A DNA stretch of 64,000 nt from an uncultured Pelagibacteraceae bacterium (GTDB taxonomy: Bacteria; Pseudomonadota; Alphaproteobacteria; Pelagibacterales; Pelagibacteraceae). Under the pieces are notes generated by a model. That model was not told where the DNA came from, did no database searches, and was given only the letters and a program-made list of their open reading frames with translations. The stretch covers positions 56,362-120,361 of the forward strand of contig CACAIN010000002.1 of the NCBI GenBank assembly GCA_902532595.1. Direction: 5' to 3'. Numbering within the stretch: the stretch's first letter is position 1; every line of letters begins with the position of its first letter. The translations under genes were made by a program, and so were the position numbers. Below are positions 8,547 through 17,221 of this stretch, one piece after another.

Positions 8547-9423
8547 TTTTTATCCTTATTTACTTTTATTTATTCAGCCAATTTTTATGGCTTCTAATAT
8601 TATTGTTGCACGAGGAGGAGTTGAATATGTTCCCCCAGTATCATTAGCATTTTGGAGATGGCTCACAGTTTTTCTAATCTTAATGCCATTTTTTTTTAAC
8701 GAAATTATAAAAAAGAAAGAACAATTTAAAAAAGAATCCTTCAAACTTTTTTTCTTAGGACTTATGGGCTGTGGTGTTTGTGGGGCTTTCCCTTTTATAG
8801 CTGGCATGTCTACTACAATGGCTAACATGGGAATAATTTATACATCTTCTCCAATATTTATTATTATTTTATCAGTACTATTTTTTAAAGATAAAATTAA
8901 TTTATCAAGAGTCATTGGTCTAATACTATGTCTTACAGGTGTTTTAATAATAATTTGTAAGGGAGACATCTTTTACTTAGTAAATTTTAAATTTACTTCT
9001 GGAGATTTATGGATGTTGGGCGCAGCTATAGGATGGGCAGTTTATTCTATTTTTCTTATCAATTGGAAGAGCAATTTTAGCCTTATGGCAAGGTTCACAC
9101 TTATAGCTTTTTTTGGAGCAATTTCTTTATTACCTTTTTATTTAATTGAAGAGTCTTATTTCTTTAATACAGCATTTAATAACAATTTTTTATTTTGGGT
9201 TTTGTTTGCAGCTATTTCTCCAGGAATAATAGCTTTTACCCTTTATACTAAAGTTCAAAAATTTGTTGGGGCCTCTTTAGCCGGATTCACACTTTATATA
9301 TTTTCAATATATTCTGCTATTTATGGAATAATATTATTTGATGAATCTCTTTTAGGTTTTCACTATTATGGAGCAGCTTTAGTTTTTTTTGGAGTTTATT
9401 TAGCAAGAAAGATTGTTAAATGA
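8518..9423 (+). CDS. DMT-superfamily (EamA-type) transporter
   Basis: A 301-residue integral membrane protein with about ten helices in two similar halves, the EamA drug/metabolite transporter layout. It contains the family's early motif ASNIIVARGG...PPVSLAFWRW (about residues 24-45) and a second-half repeat beginning DLWMLGAAIGWAVYSIF. Members export amino acids, metabolites or drugs. The direction and substrate cannot be read from sequence. The start at 8518 lies inside the small membrane gene; a later ATG (residue 24) would cut the first helix, so 8518 is preferred. It overlaps the following hydrolase by 4 bases (ATGA). Confidence 0.85.
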   Translation: MKPLATRKNNFYPYLLLFIQPIFMASNIIVARGGVEYVPPVSLAFWRWLTVFLILMPFFFNEIIKKKEQFKKESFKLFFLGLMGCGVCGAFPFIAGMSTTMANMGIIYTSSPIFIIILSVLFFKDKINLSRVIGLILCLTGVLIIICKGDIFYLVNFKFTSGDLWMLGAAIGWAVYSIFLINWKSNFSLMARFTLIAFFGAISLLPFYLIEESYFFNTAFNNNFLFWVLFAAISPGIIAFTLYTKVQKFVGASLAGFTLYIFSIYSAIYGIILFDESLLGFHYYGAALVFFGVYLARKIVK

Positions 9424-10220
9424 AATATTTATACTTAACTTTATCTTCAGTAATAATTGCTTACTTAGTATTATTAATTTTCATATACTTTTATCAAAGA
9501 AATCTACTTTATCTTCCTTCAGAAAATAATTATCAAAATGATAAAATTCAATTTAGCTATGAGGAGATTTTTATAAAAGTTGATGACAAGATTACACTTA
9601 AATCGTGGCTAATAAATAAAGATTTTAAAGAATTTAAAACACTTGTCTTATTTCACGGAAACGCAGGAGATTTATCAAATAGAATTTATAAACTTAATGA
9701 ATTAAATAAATTAGATATTAATATTCTATTAATTTCTTGGAGAGGATTTAGCGGCAATAAAGGATCACCAACAGAAAAAAATTTATATGAAGATGCAGAA
9801 GCAGCTATTAAATGGTTAAATGAAAAAAAAGTTGAAAATAATCAAATCATTTTATACGGAGAGTCTTTGGGCAGTGGAGTAGCAGTAGAAATAGGTAAAA
9901 AAAATAATTTTAATGGAATAATACTAGAGTCACCTTTTACATCAGTAGAAAATTCAGCAAAGATCTATTACCCTTACCTACCTGTAAAATTTATTTTAAA
10001 AGATAGGTATGACTCTATTAACAAAATTGATAAAATTCGTACTCCAATTTTGATAATGCATGGTAAAAAAGATGATATCATTCCTTTTTCAATGGGAAAA
10101 GAATTGTTTGAAAAAGCTAATAATCCAAAATACTCATATTTTACTTTAGACGATGTTCATATGATGGAATTTAATGATCAACTATTAAAAAATATAAAAA
10201 ATTTTATTGAAAAATATTAA
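9420..10220 (+). CDS. Membrane-anchored alpha/beta hydrolase (Bem46/ABHD13-like)
   Basis: A 266-residue protein with an N-terminal membrane anchor (about residues 4-24) followed by an alpha/beta-hydrolase domain. FHGNAGDLSNR is the oxyanion-hole strand, the nucleophile Ser is in GESLGSG, the acid is in HGKKDDIIP and the His in DDVHMMEF. This matches the small family of membrane-tethered serine hydrolases related to Bem46/ABHD13. Substrates of the family are largely unknown; an ester or thioester is likely. It overlaps the upstream DMT gene by 4 bases and converges on ftsY with a 4-base overlap, without an obvious terminator. Confidence 0.8.
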   Translation: MKYLYLTLSSVIIAYLVLLIFIYFYQRNLLYLPSENNYQNDKIQFSYEEIFIKVDDKITLKSWLINKDFKEFKTLVLFHGNAGDLSNRIYKLNELNKLDINILLISWRGFSGNKGSPTEKNLYEDAEAAIKWLNEKKVENNQIILYGESLGSGVAVEIGKKNNFNGIILESPFTSVENSAKIYYPYLPVKFILKDRYDSINKIDKIRTPILIMHGKKDDIIPFSMGKELFEKANNPKYSYFTLDDVHMMEFNDQLLKNIKNFIEKY

Positions 10221-11137
10221 GATTCTAATCCAAGTAACGCCTTAGAAAAAAATTCAGCATTAAATGGATGTAAGTCCGTATCTTTTTCTCCCATTCCGAC
10301 AGCGACAATAGGTAAATTATATTTTTTACAAATGGCTAATATGATTCCACCTTTGGCAGTACTATCAAGTTTTGTTACGATTAATCCAGTAATCTTCTGA
10401 ATTTTACTAAATTCCTCAACTTGATTTAATGCATTTTGACCAGTAGTTGCGTCTAAAACTAAAATTACTTCATTAGGAAACTTTTCATCTATTTTTTTAA
10501 GGACATTAATAATTTTTTTATATTCATCCATTAAATTTTTTTTATTTTGTAATCTTCCAGCTGTATCTATTAAAGCAATATCAATCTGATTTTTTTTTGC
10601 AAATTCAGCAGTTTTAAAAGCCACAGAAGCAGGATCACTATTAATCTCAGATTTAATTATATCAACTTTGACTTTTGCAGCCCAAACTTGTAGCTGATCA
10701 ATTGCTGCTGCTCTAAAAGTATCCGCTGCACCGAATACAACTGATCTACTATTATCTTTAAAGTATTTTCCTAATTTTCCAATTGTAGTTGTTTTTCCTA
10801 CACCATTCACTCCGGACACAACTATAACTGACGAACTAGCATTGCCCATAAGACTTAAATCTTTTTCGTATTTAAGTAGGTTAATAGCCATCTTATCAGC
10901 TATTAGTTTTAAAATTTCTTGATGATTATCTAATTTTTTATCTATTTTAAAATTTTCAAAATCTTTTCTTAATTCTTTAGCCACCTCAACACCTGTATCA
11001 GCACTTATAAGTAAATCTTCGAACTCAGATAATACTTCTCCATCTAATTTTTTTTTTGAAAAAATATTTTTAAATCCATCTGCAAGACCAGAAGAACTTT
11101 TTCCAAGTCCTACTTTAAATTTATCGAACAATCCCAT
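10217..11137 (-). CDS. ftsY: Signal recognition particle receptor FtsY
   Basis: A 306-residue SRP-family GTPase. A helical N domain (about residues 1-90) precedes the G domain with GVNGVGKTTTIGKLG (residues 109-123), DTAGRLQNK and the TKLD specificity motif. FtsY docks the SRP-ribosome complex at the SecYEG translocon for co-translational membrane insertion. The long acidic A domain found in E. coli is missing, leaving only a short amphipathic start (MGLFDKFKVGLGKSS), as in many alphaproteobacteria. It lies 1 base after dapF in the same operon and faces away from ffh, whose protein is its partner. Confidence 0.96.
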   Translation of the reverse strand: MGLFDKFKVGLGKSSSGLADGFKNIFSKKKLDGEVLSEFEDLLISADTGVEVAKELRKDFENFKIDKKLDNHQEILKLIADKMAINLLKYEKDLSLMGNASSSVIVVSGVNGVGKTTTIGKLGKYFKDNSRSVVFGAADTFRAAAIDQLQVWAAKVKVDIIKSEINSDPASVAFKTAEFAKKNQIDIALIDTAGRLQNKKNLMDEYKKIINVLKKIDEKFPNEVILVLDATTGQNALNQVEEFSKIQKITGLIVTKLDSTAKGGIILAICKKYNLPIVAVGMGEKDTDLHPFNAEFFSKALLGLES

Positions 11138-11138
11138 A

Positions 11139-11987
11139 TTAAATTTCTATTTTTATATTTTTAATCTCTGAAACTGGACCAGTCATAAATATATTATGAT
11201 TTTTGTCTATTTCTATCTTTAAGACTCCTTCATTAAATTTTATATTTACTTTATTATTAATCAATTTGTTTTCTAAAGCTGCAACAGCAGTTGCGCAAGC
11301 AGCTGTTCCGCAAGCTTTTGTAAGTCCAGCACCACGTTCCCAAACATTTACTTTAATATTGCTTTTGTCAATTATCTGAGCAAATGTAACATTAACTTTC
11401 TCTGGAAATAGATCATGATTTTCAATTTTAGGACCTATTACATTTAGGTCATGTTCAAAACAATCTTCAACAAAAAAAACTATGTGGGGATTGCCTACGT
11501 TTACACAAAATCCTCCAGTGAACAATTTATCATTAATCTTTAACGTTATATTACTCGGTTCTATTGTTTTTGATAATGGAATTTCATCAAAATTAAATAA
11601 AGGTTTTCCCATTTCGAGTTCCACATCAAAATCTCCTACTATTTTTGCACTAAGTAATCTATTATTTGTTTTTAATTTGATTTCCTTAATATTTAAATTT
11701 TTACCTAAAAGATAAGCCACGCATCTAGCTCCATTTCCACATGCGCTAACTTCACCACCATCAGAGTTATAAATTTTAATTGGGTAGGAATTACTTTCCA
11801 GTTTTTCAATAAAGAGAATTTGATCAAAGCCTAATATTTTTCTATCACCAAGTTTGATAATTTTTTCTTTGCTTAAGTTTATAGAATTTTCTCTTCTATC
11901 AACTATGATAAAATCATTGCCTAAACCGTCCATTCTATAAGCATTAATCTCTGACATATTTAGAGTAGTATAATTATTCGTTGACAT
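11139..11987 (-). CDS. dapF: Diaminopimelate epimerase DapF
   Basis: A 282-residue epimerase that converts LL- to meso-diaminopimelate for lysine and peptidoglycan. Both active-site cysteines are visible, in SACGNGARC (about residue 82) and KACGTAACA (about residue 231), along with the start motif DGLGNDFIIVD. The ATG at 11987 has GGGG about 8 bases upstream. However, most DapF proteins begin near the internal Met at 11957 (MSEINAYRMDGLGNDF), so the first ten residues may not be translated. In many alphaproteobacteria a MiaB-like tRNA methylthiotransferase gene lies between dapF and ftsY; here it is absent. The ffh promoter -35 box overlaps this start codon. Confidence 0.95.
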   Translation of the reverse strand: MSTNNYTTLNMSEINAYRMDGLGNDFIIVDRRENSINLSKEKIIKLGDRKILGFDQILFIEKLESNSYPIKIYNSDGGEVSACGNGARCVAYLLGKNLNIKEIKLKTNNRLLSAKIVGDFDVELEMGKPLFNFDEIPLSKTIEPSNITLKINDKLFTGGFCVNVGNPHIVFFVEDCFEHDLNVIGPKIENHDLFPEKVNVTFAQIIDKSNIKVNVWERGAGLTKACGTAACATAVAALENKLINNKVNIKFNEGVLKIEIDKNHNIFMTGPVSEIKNIKIEI

Positions 11988-12009
11988 TTAAAACCCCAAA
12001 TTGTACTTT
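11981..12009 (+). promoter_or_regulatory. Probable ffh promoter
   Basis: A perfect -35 TTGACA (11981-11986) is followed by a 17-base spacer and a weak -10 TACTTT (12004-12009), giving a start near 12016, just before the first leader hairpin. The -35 overlaps the dapF start codon on the opposite strand, so the two divergent genes share this control region. Confidence 0.55.
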
Positions 12010-12015
12010 GCCTTC

Positions 12016-12122
12016 ACTTTCCGCAAAATCACAAGCTTTTTGCGGTGCTCTTAGATTTAAGAGTGTCGACACTAGTCAGCGAAGGTTCGCCCACTAGTGC
12101 GATAGGTGTTGCGTGTAATGAA
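12016..12122 (+). ncRNA. Structured 5' leader of ffh (three tandem hairpins), candidate ffh-type cis-regulatory RNA
   Basis: Between the predicted transcript start and the ffh ATG lie three consecutive perfect hairpins. They are CCGCAAAA/TTTTGCGG (12021-12045, 9-base loop), CTCTTA/TAAGAG (12048-12063, 4-base loop), and a two-part helix CACTAGT/ACTAGTG enclosing GCGA/TCGC with an AGGT tetraloop (12070-12099). This much structure in a 107-base stretch of AT-rich DNA is well beyond chance. From memory, an 'ffh' leader motif has been described in marine alphaproteobacterial sequences, and this could be an instance; I could not compare it. It does not carry the conserved SRP RNA loop, so it is not the 4.5S RNA gene. 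The hairpins could also serve the minus-strand dapF leader. Confidence 0.6.
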
Positions 12123-13475
12123 ATGTTTGAAAATTTAACAAATAAATTAGAAAATATTTTTTCTAAACTTAAAAAGGCACCTTCGTTAACCGAAGAACAA
12201 GTCGATTCTGGGTTAAAAGAAATTAGACAGGCTTTACTTGAGGCCGATGTTGCCCTTCCAGTTGCTAAAGAATTTATAGCTAATATTAAACCCAAAGCTA
12301 TAGGACAAGAAATAATTAGATCAACTTCTCCAGGTCAAATGATAGTTAAAATTGTTTATGATGAATTAGTTAATATTCTAGGAAAAAAAAACGAAGAATT
12401 AAATCTTAAGGCCGTACCGCCTGTTTCAATTCTCTTAGTAGGCTTACAAGGGTCAGGAAAAACTACTTCAGCAGCAAAACTTGCAAAATTAATTGAGAAA
12501 AATTTTAAAAAAAAAGTGATGTTGGTTAGTTTGGATATTTATAGACCTGCAGCCCAGGAACAACTAAAAACACTTGCAGAAAAAAATAATATTGAAAATT
12601 TGCCGATAGTAGAAAAACAACAGCCAATTGATATTACAAAAAGAGCTATTAACGCCGCAAATTTAAATGGATCAGACGTAATAATCTTTGATACTGCCGG
12701 CCGAACCCAGATCGATCTTCCAATGATGTCTGAAATAAAACAAGTTAAAGAAATAATTAAACCAGCGGAAACAATTTTAGTTGCTGACTCACTTACTGGT
12801 CAAATAGCAGTTAATGTTGCAAAAGAATTTGATACGGCAGTAAACCTTTCTAGCATCATTCTCACAAGAATAGACGGAGATGGACGAGGCGGAGCAGCTC
12901 TAAGCATGAAACACGTAACAGGTAAACCTATTAAATATATTGGTATAGGAGAAAAAATAACAGATTTTGAATTATTTTATCCTGATAGAATAGCCAATAG
13001 AATTTTAGGTATGGGGGATGTAGTTTCCCTTGTTGAAAAAGCATCCCAAGATTTAGATGAGGAAAAAATCAAGAAAACTGAAGATGAAATTAAAAAAGGC
13101 CTTTTTACAATGGATACTTATCTATCTCAATTAAGACAAATGAAAAAGATGGGAGGTATGGAGGGAGTAATGTCTTTATTGCCAGGAGCAAGTAAAATGA
13201 AAGCACAAATGGAAAAAGCATCTATAGATGAGAAAATGATAACTGAAAATGAAGCAATAATTTTATCTATGACAAAAAAAGAAAAAGAAAATCCGAAAAT
13301 AATTAGTGGATCAAGAAGAAAAAGAATTTCTACAGGATCAGGAGTAGATGTTACAAAGATAAATAAATTGCTTAAACAATTCAAAATGATGTCAGACATG
13401 ATGAAAAAAATGTCTCAAGGTAAAAAAATTCCATCTGGGGCAATACCAGATGAAATAATCAATCAACTAAAATGA
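12123..13475 (+). CDS. ffh: Signal recognition particle protein Ffh (SRP54)
   Basis: A protein of 450 residues from the ATG at 12123 (MFENLTNKLENIFSKLK), which is the normal Ffh N-terminus. The in-frame ATG at 12045 would add 26 unrelated residues encoded by the leader hairpins and is rejected. An N domain is followed by the GTPase motifs GLQGSGKT (residues 107-114), DTAGR and TRIDGDGRGG, then the Met-rich M domain (MKKMGGMEGVMSLLPG, SRRKRISTGSGV, MMSDMMKKM) that binds SRP RNA and signal sequences. Ribosome-site similarity is weak: TAGGTG lies 14 bases upstream. That site is better spaced for an out-of-frame ATG at 12118, which opens a six-codon frame overlapping the ffh start. It is followed 10 bases later by rpsP. 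Confidence 0.96.
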   Translation: MFENLTNKLENIFSKLKKAPSLTEEQVDSGLKEIRQALLEADVALPVAKEFIANIKPKAIGQEIIRSTSPGQMIVKIVYDELVNILGKKNEELNLKAVPPVSILLVGLQGSGKTTSAAKLAKLIEKNFKKKVMLVSLDIYRPAAQEQLKTLAEKNNIENLPIVEKQQPIDITKRAINAANLNGSDVIIFDTAGRTQIDLPMMSEIKQVKEIIKPAETILVADSLTGQIAVNVAKEFDTAVNLSSIILTRIDGDGRGGAALSMKHVTGKPIKYIGIGEKITDFELFYPDRIANRILGMGDVVSLVEKASQDLDEEKIKKTEDEIKKGLFTMDTYLSQLRQMKKMGGMEGVMSLLPGASKMKAQMEKASIDEKMITENEAIILSMTKKEKENPKIISGSRRKRISTGSGVDVTKINKLLKQFKMMSDMMKKMSQGKKIPSGAIPDEIINQLK

Positions 13476-13485
13476 AAGGTATAAA

Positions 13486-13989
13486 ATGTTAAGAATAAGA
13501 TTATCAATGGGCGGCGTAAGAAAAAGACCTGTTTATAAAATAGTAGTAGCAGATGGAAGATATTCTCGAGATGGTAAATTTATTGAAAAACTTGGATCTT
13601 ATAATCCCTTGTTGCCGAAAGATAAAAAGGAGAGAATAAAAGTAGAATTTGAGAGAGTTAAGTATTGGATGAGCAAAGGGGCTCAACCTACTTTAAGGGT
13701 TTCTAGAATTTTAGGAGAAATGCAATTGATGCCGATGCCTAAACCTGGAAATAATCCACTTAAAGCTATTCCAAAAAAAGATAGAAAAAAGGAAGAGACT
13801 AAAAAGGAAGAACCTAAAAAGGAAGAGCCTAAAAAAGAAGAGCCTAAAAAAGCAGAAGCTAAAAAGGAAGAACCTAAAAAAGAAGAGCCTAAAAAAGAAG
13901 AGCCTAAAAAAGCAGAAGCTAAAAAGGAAGAGCCTAAAAAAGAAGAACCTAAAAAAGCAGAAGCTAAAAAGGAAGAGCCTAAGGCTTAG
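13486..13989 (+). CDS. rpsP: Small ribosomal subunit protein bS16 with repetitive charged tail
   Basis: The first 85 or so residues are a standard bS16 (MLRIRLSMGGVRKRPVYKIV, then SRDGKFIEKLGSYNPL and GAQPTLRVSRIL). The protein is 167 residues, about twice the usual 80-90, because of a Lys/Glu/Pro/Ala tail built from five-residue units KKEEP and KKAEA (about residues 105-165). The tail is encoded by a 15-base tandem repeat. bS16 stabilises the 5' domain of 16S rRNA; the tail is probably disordered and solvent exposed. The usual next gene, rimM, is missing: trmD follows after 17 bases. Confidence 0.96.
   Translation: MLRIRLSMGGVRKRPVYKIVVADGRYSRDGKFIEKLGSYNPLLPKDKKERIKVEFERVKYWMSKGAQPTLRVSRILGEMQLMPMPKPGNNPLKAIPKKDRKKEETKKEEPKKEEPKKEEPKKAEAKKEEPKKEEPKKEEPKKAEAKKEEPKKEEPKKAEAKKEEPKA
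13801..13980 (+). repeat. 15-bp tandem repeat, 12 units, inside rpsP
   Basis: Twelve in-frame 15-base units of the form AAAAARGAAGARCCT or AAAAAAGCAGAAGCT encode KKEEP or KKAEA. They show a higher-order period: units 1-4 and 5-8 are two almost identical 60-base blocks (three KKEEP and one KKAEA). These are followed by a 45-base block missing one KKEEP and a final KKEEP unit. The pattern points to recent expansion and contraction by slippage or unequal recombination, so unit number should vary between strains. Confidence 0.95.
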
Positions 13990-14006
13990 TTTGGAGACTA
14001 ATATCT

Positions 14007-14708
14007 ATGCTTGAAGTAAAAGTTTTTACTTTGTATCCAGATCTTTATCCAGGGCCGCTTAATACTGGCATTTATAAAAAAGCTCAGGAAAAAAAAATTT
14101 GGAATTTAAAAGTTATAAATATAAGAGACTATGCAACTGACAAGCATAATTCGGTAGATGACACTCCTTTTGGTGGTGGAAACGGAATGTTATTGAGGCC
14201 TGATGTTATAGCCTCAGCACTAGATGCAAATTTAGAAAATAATGAAACCACAATTTATTTATCACCTAAAGGAAAAAAATTTGATCAAAAAGTTGCTAGA
14301 GAATTTAGTAAACAAAAAAAACTAAATTTATTATGTGGTCATTTTGAAGGAATTGATCAAAGACTTTTAGAGAAAAGAAATATTGAAGAGTACAGTATTG
14401 GTGACTTTATATTGTCAGGAGGTGAAACAGCTTCATTTGTTTTTATTGACTCTGTAATTCGATTATTACCTAACGTTTTAGGAAATGATAATTCAACAAA
14501 AGAAGAAAGTTTTGAAAATTATCTATTAGAATATCCTCAATATACAAAACCTCAAAATTGGGAAGGAAAAAGCCCTCCAGAAGTACTTTTATCAGGAGAT
14601 CACGCTAAAATTAAGGGCTGGCGTTTATCGCAATCTGAGGCTATAACACGTCGCCAGAGACCCGATCTTTGGAAAAAATATTTAAATAAAAAAAATGAAA
14701 AACATTGA
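14007..14708 (+). CDS. trmD: tRNA (guanine37-N1)-methyltransferase TrmD
   Basis: A 233-residue SPOUT-class methyltransferase that places m1G37 in tRNAs next to the anticodon and so prevents frameshifting. Family motifs are visible: [14 protein letters not shown] (about residues 52-65), [11 protein letters not shown], and the knotted cofactor site [12 protein letters not shown], then [16 protein letters not shown]. The length is normal. It lies between rpsP and rplS and overlaps rplS by 14 bases, so these ribosome genes are translated together. The conserved operon member rimM is not present. Confidence 0.97.
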   Translation: MLEVKVFTLYPDLYPGPLNTGIYKKAQEKKIWNLKVINIRDYATDKHNSVDDTPFGGGNGMLLRPDVIASALDANLENNETTIYLSPKGKKFDQKVAREFSKQKKLNLLCGHFEGIDQRLLEKRNIEEYSIGDFILSGGETASFVFIDSVIRLLPNVLGNDNSTKEESFENYLLEYPQYTKPQNWEGKSPPEVLLSGDHAKIKGWRLSQSEAITRRQRPDLWKKYLNKKNEKH

Positions 14709-15201
14709 AGATATAAATAAAGAGGCAATTAAAAAAATTGTTGCAAATAAAAAAATAACTGATTTTTCCTCAGGAGACACAATAAAAGTTGGTGTAAAGA
14801 TTGTGGAGGGGAAAAGAGAAAGGATTCAGTATTTTGAGGGTGTTTGTATAGCAAAAAAGAATAGGGATTTAAACTCTTCTTTTACTGTTAGAAAAATATC
14901 ATTTGGAGAAGGTGTTGAAAGAACTTTTGCACTTTACAGTCCAAACGTAGATTCAATTAAAGTAATTAGATCAGGAAAAGTTAGAAGAGCAAAACTTTAT
15001 TATTTAAGAGACAGAAAAGGTAAATCTGCAAGAATAGCTGAAAAAGTTAAGAAAAAAATTGGAGTTGATATTTCAGCTCAACCAGTAGAACCTGTAAAAA
15101 AAGTTATTGTAACTGCTAAAGAAGATGTAAAAGCAGAAGAAGTAAAAGATAATCCTATTGTTCAGAAAAAAACTGAGACAAAAACTAACGATAAAAAATA
15201 A
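14695..15201 (+). CDS. rplS: Large ribosomal subunit protein bL19 with extended tail
   Basis: The first 115 residues are bL19 ([46 protein letters not shown] and [19 protein letters not shown]). The protein is 168 residues, about 45 longer than usual, with a Lys/Glu/Val-rich low-complexity tail. bL19 sits at the interface of the 30S and 50S subunits. The ATG at 14695 lies within the end of trmD. leuC follows after 11 bases, which joins the ribosomal cluster to leucine biosynthesis. Confidence 0.96.
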   Translation: MKNIEDINKEAIKKIVANKKITDFSSGDTIKVGVKIVEGKRERIQYFEGVCIAKKNRDLNSSFTVRKISFGEGVERTFALYSPNVDSIKVIRSGKVRRAKLYYLRDRKGKSARIAEKVKKKIGVDISAQPVEPVKKVIVTAKEDVKAEEVKDNPIVQKKTETKTNDKK

Positions 15202-15212
15202 TAAAATTTTCG

Positions 15213-16613
15213 ATGTCACAAACTCTATATGATAAAATATGGGAAGACCATCTCGTTCATGAACAGTCCGATGGAACTTCACTAATATATGTTGATCGAC
15301 ATTTAGTTCACGAAGTCACAAGTCCCCAAGCCTTTGAAGGATTAAGACTCCAGAAAAGAAAAGTAAGAAGACCTGAATTAACACTAGCTGTACCAGATCA
15401 TAATGTTCCAACTACAGATAGATCTAAAGGAATTGATGACAATGAGTCCAGACTTCAAGTAGATACATTAAGAAACAATTGTAAAGAATTTGGTGTAGAA
15501 CTTTTTGACGTTAATGATAAAAGACAAGGAATAGTCCATATCATTGGACCAGAGCAAGGCTTTACTCAACCTGGGACAGTTATAGTTTGTGGAGACAGTC
15601 ATACTGCTACACACGGAGCATTTGGCGCTTTAGCTTTTGGAATAGGCACATCAGAAGTGGAACACGTGCTTGCAACTCAAACATTAATTCAAAAGAAATC
15701 AAAAAATTTAAGAATAAATGTTAATGGAGCTTTACCCAAAGGAGTTACTGCTAAAGATGTTATCCTAAAAATTATTGGAACAATTGGTACTGCCGGTGGA
15801 ACTGGTTATGTAATAGAATTTGCCGGAGAGGTAATAAAAAATTTAAGCATGGAAGAAAGAATGACTGTTTGCAACATGACTATAGAAGCAGGGGCAAGAG
15901 CAGGATTAATTGCTCCAGATGAAAAAACTTTTGAATATTTAAAAAATAAAACAATGTCTCCAAAAAACGATAATTGGAATAAAGCGATACAATTTTGGAA
16001 ATCTTTGTATTCAGATAAAGATTGTAAGTTCGACCAAGAAATTAACATTGAAGGAAAAGAAATTGAACCTTTAGTTACATGGGGGACTTCTCCTCAAGAT
16101 GTTTCACCAGTAACTGGTATGGTCCCAGATCCAAATAAAGAAACTAATGAAGATAGAAGAACAGCAATGAAAAGATCTCTAGAATATATGGGATTAAAAG
16201 CAAATACTAAAATATCTGATATAAAAATAGATAAAATATTCATTGGTAGTTGTACAAATGGAAGAATAGAAGATTTAAGGTTAGCTGCAGATCTCTTGAA
16301 AGGAAAAAAAATTGCAAATAATGTAAGTGCAATGGTAGTGCCTGGATCAGGACTAGTTAAAGCTCAAGCAGAGAAAGAAGGATTACACAAAATATTTATC
16401 GAAGCAGGATTTGAATGGAGAGAGCCAGGTTGCTCAATGTGTTTGGGTATGAATCCGGATCAATTGAAACCTAAAGAAAGATGTGCATCAACATCAAATA
16501 GAAATTTTGAAGGAAGACAAGGAAGAGGCGGCAGAACTCATTTAGTGAGCCCAGGTATGGCAATCGCAGCTGCAATTAAAGGTCGTCTTTCTGATGTTAG
16601 GGAAATAGAATAA
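15213..16613 (+). CDS. leuC: 3-isopropylmalate dehydratase large subunit LeuC
   Basis: A 466-residue aconitase-family large subunit. The three 4Fe-4S cysteines are visible in GSCTNGR (about residue 348) and GCSMCLGMN (about residues 407-410), and the early substrate segment [14 protein letters not shown] is present. With LeuD it isomerises 2-isopropylmalate to 3-isopropylmalate, the second step of leucine synthesis. Its stop overlaps the leuD start by one base (TAATG). The order leuC-leuD-leuB-asd is an operon here. Confidence 0.97.
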   Translation: MSQTLYDKIWEDHLVHEQSDGTSLIYVDRHLVHEVTSPQAFEGLRLQKRKVRRPELTLAVPDHNVPTTDRSKGIDDNESRLQVDTLRNNCKEFGVELFDVNDKRQGIVHIIGPEQGFTQPGTVIVCGDSHTATHGAFGALAFGIGTSEVEHVLATQTLIQKKSKNLRINVNGALPKGVTAKDVILKIIGTIGTAGGTGYVIEFAGEVIKNLSMEERMTVCNMTIEAGARAGLIAPDEKTFEYLKNKTMSPKNDNWNKAIQFWKSLYSDKDCKFDQEINIEGKEIEPLVTWGTSPQDVSPVTGMVPDPNKETNEDRRTAMKRSLEYMGLKANTKISDIKIDKIFIGSCTNGRIEDLRLAADLLKGKKIANNVSAMVVPGSGLVKAQAEKEGLHKIFIEAGFEWREPGCSMCLGMNPDQLKPKERCASTSNRNFEGRQGRGGRTHLVSPGMAIAAAIKGRLSDVREIE

Positions 16614-17221
16614 TGGAAAAATTTTTTAAATTGAAAAGCATACCATCATACTTGTCATTACAAAATATTGATACTGATATGATCATTCCAAAACAATTCT
16701 TAAAAACAATTAAAAGAACAGGTTTAGGAAAAAGTTTATTTTATGAAATGCGTTATGATGAAAATGGAAAAATAATAAAAGACTTTATATTAAATAAAGG
16801 CCCATATAATCAATCTAAGATCTTACTAGCTGGTAAGAATTTTGGCTGTGGTTCCTCAAGAGAGCATGCTCCTTGGGCATTGCTTGATTTTGGAATTAAA
16901 TGTGTAATAAGCTCTAGTTTTGCGGATATATTTTATAATAATTGTTTTAAAAATGGTATTTTACCAATTAAGATAGATGAAGAAATTGTTTTGGAATTAT
17001 CTGATTATTCAAAAAGACAAAAAGAGATCGAAATAAATCTACAGAAACAAGAAATATCTTTTGGAAACAAAGTGATTAACTTTGACGTAGATGAATTTAA
17101 AAAAAAATGTTTGATTGAGGGATTAGATGACATTGGATTATCAATGAAAAAATTAAATGAAATTGATAACTATGAGAAAAAGATTAACACAAATAAACCT
17201 TGGATTTTAAGAAATGGCTAA
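16613..17221 (+). CDS. leuD: 3-isopropylmalate dehydratase small subunit LeuD
   Basis: A 202-residue swivel-domain subunit of isopropylmalate isomerase. It has the family signatures [14 protein letters not shown] (about residues 19-32), [17 protein letters not shown] and [17 protein letters not shown]. It pairs with LeuC to complete the active site. It starts on the last base of leuC and overlaps leuB by 8 bases, so the three leucine genes are translationally coupled. The length is normal. Confidence 0.97.
   Translation: MEKFFKLKSIPSYLSLQNIDTDMIIPKQFLKTIKRTGLGKSLFYEMRYDENGKIIKDFILNKGPYNQSKILLAGKNFGCGSSREHAPWALLDFGIKCVISSSFADIFYNNCFKNGILPIKIDEEIVLELSDYSKRQKEIEINLQKQEISFGNKVINFDVDEFKKKCLIEGLDDIGLSMKKLNEIDNYEKKINTNKPWILRNG

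Noticed and set aside
12045-12122. In-frame upstream ATG at 12045 as the start of Ffh
   Set aside because: The 26 extra residues are encoded by the leader hairpins and do not look like an Ffh N-terminus; MFENLTNKLE at 12123 does.
12001-12122. SRP 4.5S RNA gene (ffs) in front of ffh
   Set aside because: The conserved GGAAGCAGCC-like loop of bacterial SRP RNA is absent; the region is three separate stems.
13801-13980. CRISPR array or intergenic repeat
   Set aside because: The repeat has no spacers, its 15-base unit is in frame with rpsP, and it encodes the protein tail.
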